Positions 5,160 to 6,538 of a DNA stretch of 6,538 bases are shown piece after piece (within the stretch, counting starts at the first letter, position 1; each line of letters begins with the position of its first letter). The stretch covers positions 1 through 6,538 of the forward strand of contig CAKZLS010000243.1 in the NCBI GenBank assembly GCA_937127205.1, written 5' to 3'. The notes beneath the pieces are model-generated. The model had not been told where the DNA came from, did not search any database, and worked only from the letters and a program-made list of their open reading frames with translations. This DNA comes from an uncultured Rhodospirillales bacterium (GTDB lineage: Bacteria > Pseudomonadota > Alphaproteobacteria > Rhodospirillales > Defluviicoccaceae). The translations under genes and the position numbers were made by a program.

Positions 5160-6389
5160 ATGGGGATTTCAACTTGTTCGGTCGACCACACGCCCTCCAG
5201 CCATAAGGGAGATAACACTGCGCTCCCGGAGGCCGCAACCTGGCAACAAGCTGTTGGCGAACTCAAAGTCGCTGTCGATGCTGACGTTTGCGCCATAGAC
5301 GTACATTATTACGAAACGGGGCGTGGCCGGTTTACGCACGCATCTGGCATTGATCCTGATTTTCTGGCCTCCTATGAAAATGTCTATTCCCGCTGCAATA
5401 TTTGGCTCCGGAATGAAGACCGCTTTCGTTCTCCGGGAACAGTTTGGACGGGCACCCAGCTGGTGGATGGCCCGCAACTCAAGGAAAGCAAATTCTACAA
5501 TGACTGGGTAATGCCGCAGGGTCTGGCCCACCACATGTTCGGCGTTGTCGAACGCAAAGGAAAAACGGTGGTGTGCCTCGTCCTTGCACGTAAGGCCGAC
5601 AAGCCGGCGTTTTCCGAACAAGAGGCCTTTCGCTTTGGCGTCATATTGCGGGCTATGGCCAGCGCCTGGCGTATGGAGAGGTCGGCACGGGCGCGCGTGG
5701 CTCACACCGGTGCTGCCTGGAATGTCCTCAACCGGTTGACGCTTGGCATTGTCCTGCTGGACCATAAAGGCAAAATCGCGGCGGTGAATTTGAAGGCACT
5801 CGAGGTGCTTCGCCGAGGAGATACACTTACTGCCTTCAATGGCAGTCTCTCTTTGAGCCTACCGAAAGAAAACCTGCAGCTTCAGGCCATCCTCGACGAG
5901 TTTCTGGTTCCGTCGTCAGAGCGGCCGACCGAGACGAGCAAGGCATTGGCAGTCTCGCGCCCAGACGGAAAAGTGCCACTTCATATGATCCTGACACGCG
6001 TCACCGACGGCACCGCGGCGAACGGCAACCGGCAAAACCTCATTGCCGTCTTTCTGTCTGATCCCGAACAGCTTGGCACCCCCCGGGAGGAATGGCTGCA
6101 GGACCTTTACGGTTTGACTCGAGTGGAATCGCGCCTTGCCGTCTTGATGTGCCAAGGATTGACCCCTGACGAAATCGCAAAGAAACTCCGGATCAGTGTC
6201 CATACGGTTCGCGCTTATCTCAAGGATGTTTTTCTGAAGATGGGTGTTAACCGACAGGCCGCCATGGTGCGGCGGTTGGTTGATGGTCCGGGCCAACTGC
6301 GTACCGGACCCTCTTTGGACCAACGCATGGCGGCGGCAATTGACCCCGCCTTGAACGCGGCGCCCCGCCCGGGCATCCCGGTAAATTAA
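5160..6389 (+). CDS. LuxR-type HTH transcriptional regulator with GAF/PAS-like sensor region
   Basis: A 409-aa cytoplasmic DNA-binding protein. Residues about 317-373 are a LuxR/FixJ-type helix-turn-helix: LTRVESRLAVLMCQGLTPDE, then IAKKLRISVHTVRAYLKDVF, then LKMGVNRQAAMVRRLV. Residues about 26-175 resemble a GAF-like sensor, with FYNDWVMPQGLAHHMFG at 112-128 and a long helix ending RMERSARAR. Residues about 185-300 resemble a PAS-like fold, with LGIVLLDHKGKIAAVN near 195-210. There is no receiver domain with a phosphorylatable Asp and I do not recognise the acyl-homoserine-lactone-binding motif set, so ligand and targets are unknown. A Pro/Ala-rich tail of about 30 residues follows the HTH. 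The ATG at 5160 has GGGAA about 6 nt upstream and is the first Met; the next is far inside the sensor. It stands alone behind a long AT-rich region and a leader terminator. Family call is firm, role unknown. Confidence 0.9.
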   Translation: MGISTCSVDHTPSSHKGDNTALPEAATWQQAVGELKVAVDADVCAIDVHYYETGRGRFTHASGIDPDFLASYENVYSRCNIWLRNEDRFRSPGTVWTGTQLVDGPQLKESKFYNDWVMPQGLAHHMFGVVERKGKTVVCLVLARKADKPAFSEQEAFRFGVILRAMASAWRMERSARARVAHTGAAWNVLNRLTLGIVLLDHKGKIAAVNLKALEVLRRGDTLTAFNGSLSLSLPKENLQLQAILDEFLVPSSERPTETSKALAVSRPDGKVPLHMILTRVTDGTAANGNRQNLIAVFLSDPEQLGTPREEWLQDLYGLTRVESRLAVLMCQGLTPDEIAKKLRISVHTVRAYLKDVFLKMGVNRQAAMVRRLVDGPGQLRTGPSLDQRMAAAIDPALNAAPRPGIPVN

Positions 6390-6397
6390 GTCGACCT

Positions 6398-6424
6398 CCC
6401 CCGGTTGGCGAGTACAACCGGGGG
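6398..6424 (+). terminator. Strong hairpin after the LuxR-type gene
   Basis: CCCCCGGTTG (6398-6407) and CAACCGGGGG (6415-6424) form a perfect 10-bp GC-rich stem with a 7-nt loop, 8 nt after the TAA. It is followed by TCCCACCCTT and not a real T-run, so termination efficiency is uncertain. The symmetry would also serve a converging gene from the right. It overlaps no coding sequence. Confidence 0.55.
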
Positions 6425-6538
6425 TCCCACCCTTCCGCATCGAACACCGCAAAGACTAGTACCCACCTTCACAGTTCGGTGCTCCGTGTGACGGCCTTCC
6501 GAGGTCATTCGGCCAGGCGCGAGGCGCACCGTGATGCT
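6425..6538. other. Right-hand tail without recognised features
   Basis: The last 114 nt show no start with a ribosome site and no repeat shared with the rest of the window. A gene could begin beyond the edge. Confidence 0.4.

Noticed and set aside
5169..5765. 198-codon minus-strand frame inside the regulator gene
   Set aside because: Antisense shadow of the LuxR-type coding sequence.
1..6538. CRISPR array, toxin-antitoxin pair, retron or other defence system
   Set aside because: No regularly spaced repeats, no reverse transcriptase, no paired small overlapping genes and no recognisable effector domains were seen.

Overview
The window looks like a chromosomal fragment of a proteobacterium, most likely alphaproteobacterial (Rhodospirillales-like). 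This is an inference from the style of the IMP dehydrogenase, the periplasmic transglutaminase-like proteinase and the LuxR-type regulator; no rRNA or marker gene fixes the taxon. Genes are sparse: about 3.6 kb of 6.5 kb codes for proteins I can defend. GC-rich coding blocks alternate with very AT-rich intergenic DNA.

Layout. 1-287: non-coding, GC-rich, opening with one copy of a dispersed repeat. 288-983 (minus): secreted BTLCP/LapG-like cysteine proteinase. 984-1411: spacer holding a candidate promoter for that gene, a doubtful small ORF on the plus strand and a nested hairpin behind guaB. 1412-2887 (minus): guaB, IMP dehydrogenase, complete, with a good sigma70-type promoter just upstream. 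2888-3326: spacer. 3327-3554 (minus): small single-pass membrane protein of unknown function. 3555-5159: a 1.6 kb stretch without a convincing gene. It holds a second, diverged copy of the repeat (4127-4233), 12-bp direct repeats, an island of about 94% A+T containing a long inverted repeat, and a terminator-like hairpin 24 nt before the next start codon. 5160-6389 (plus): LuxR-type HTH regulator with GAF/PAS-like N-terminal regions. 6390-6538: a strong hairpin, then nothing recognised.

How the genes fit together. The three minus-strand genes are co-directional but separated by more than 400 nt, so they are probably separate transcription units. guaB has no guaA partner here, and the LapG-like proteinase has no visible LapD or adhesin partner. 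The regulator faces the other way behind its own AT-rich control region. I see no CRISPR array, tRNA, rRNA, intact transposase or defence system. The most interesting signals are non-coding: the leader terminator and AT island before the regulator, and the repeat pair about 4.1 kb apart that brackets the guaB region.
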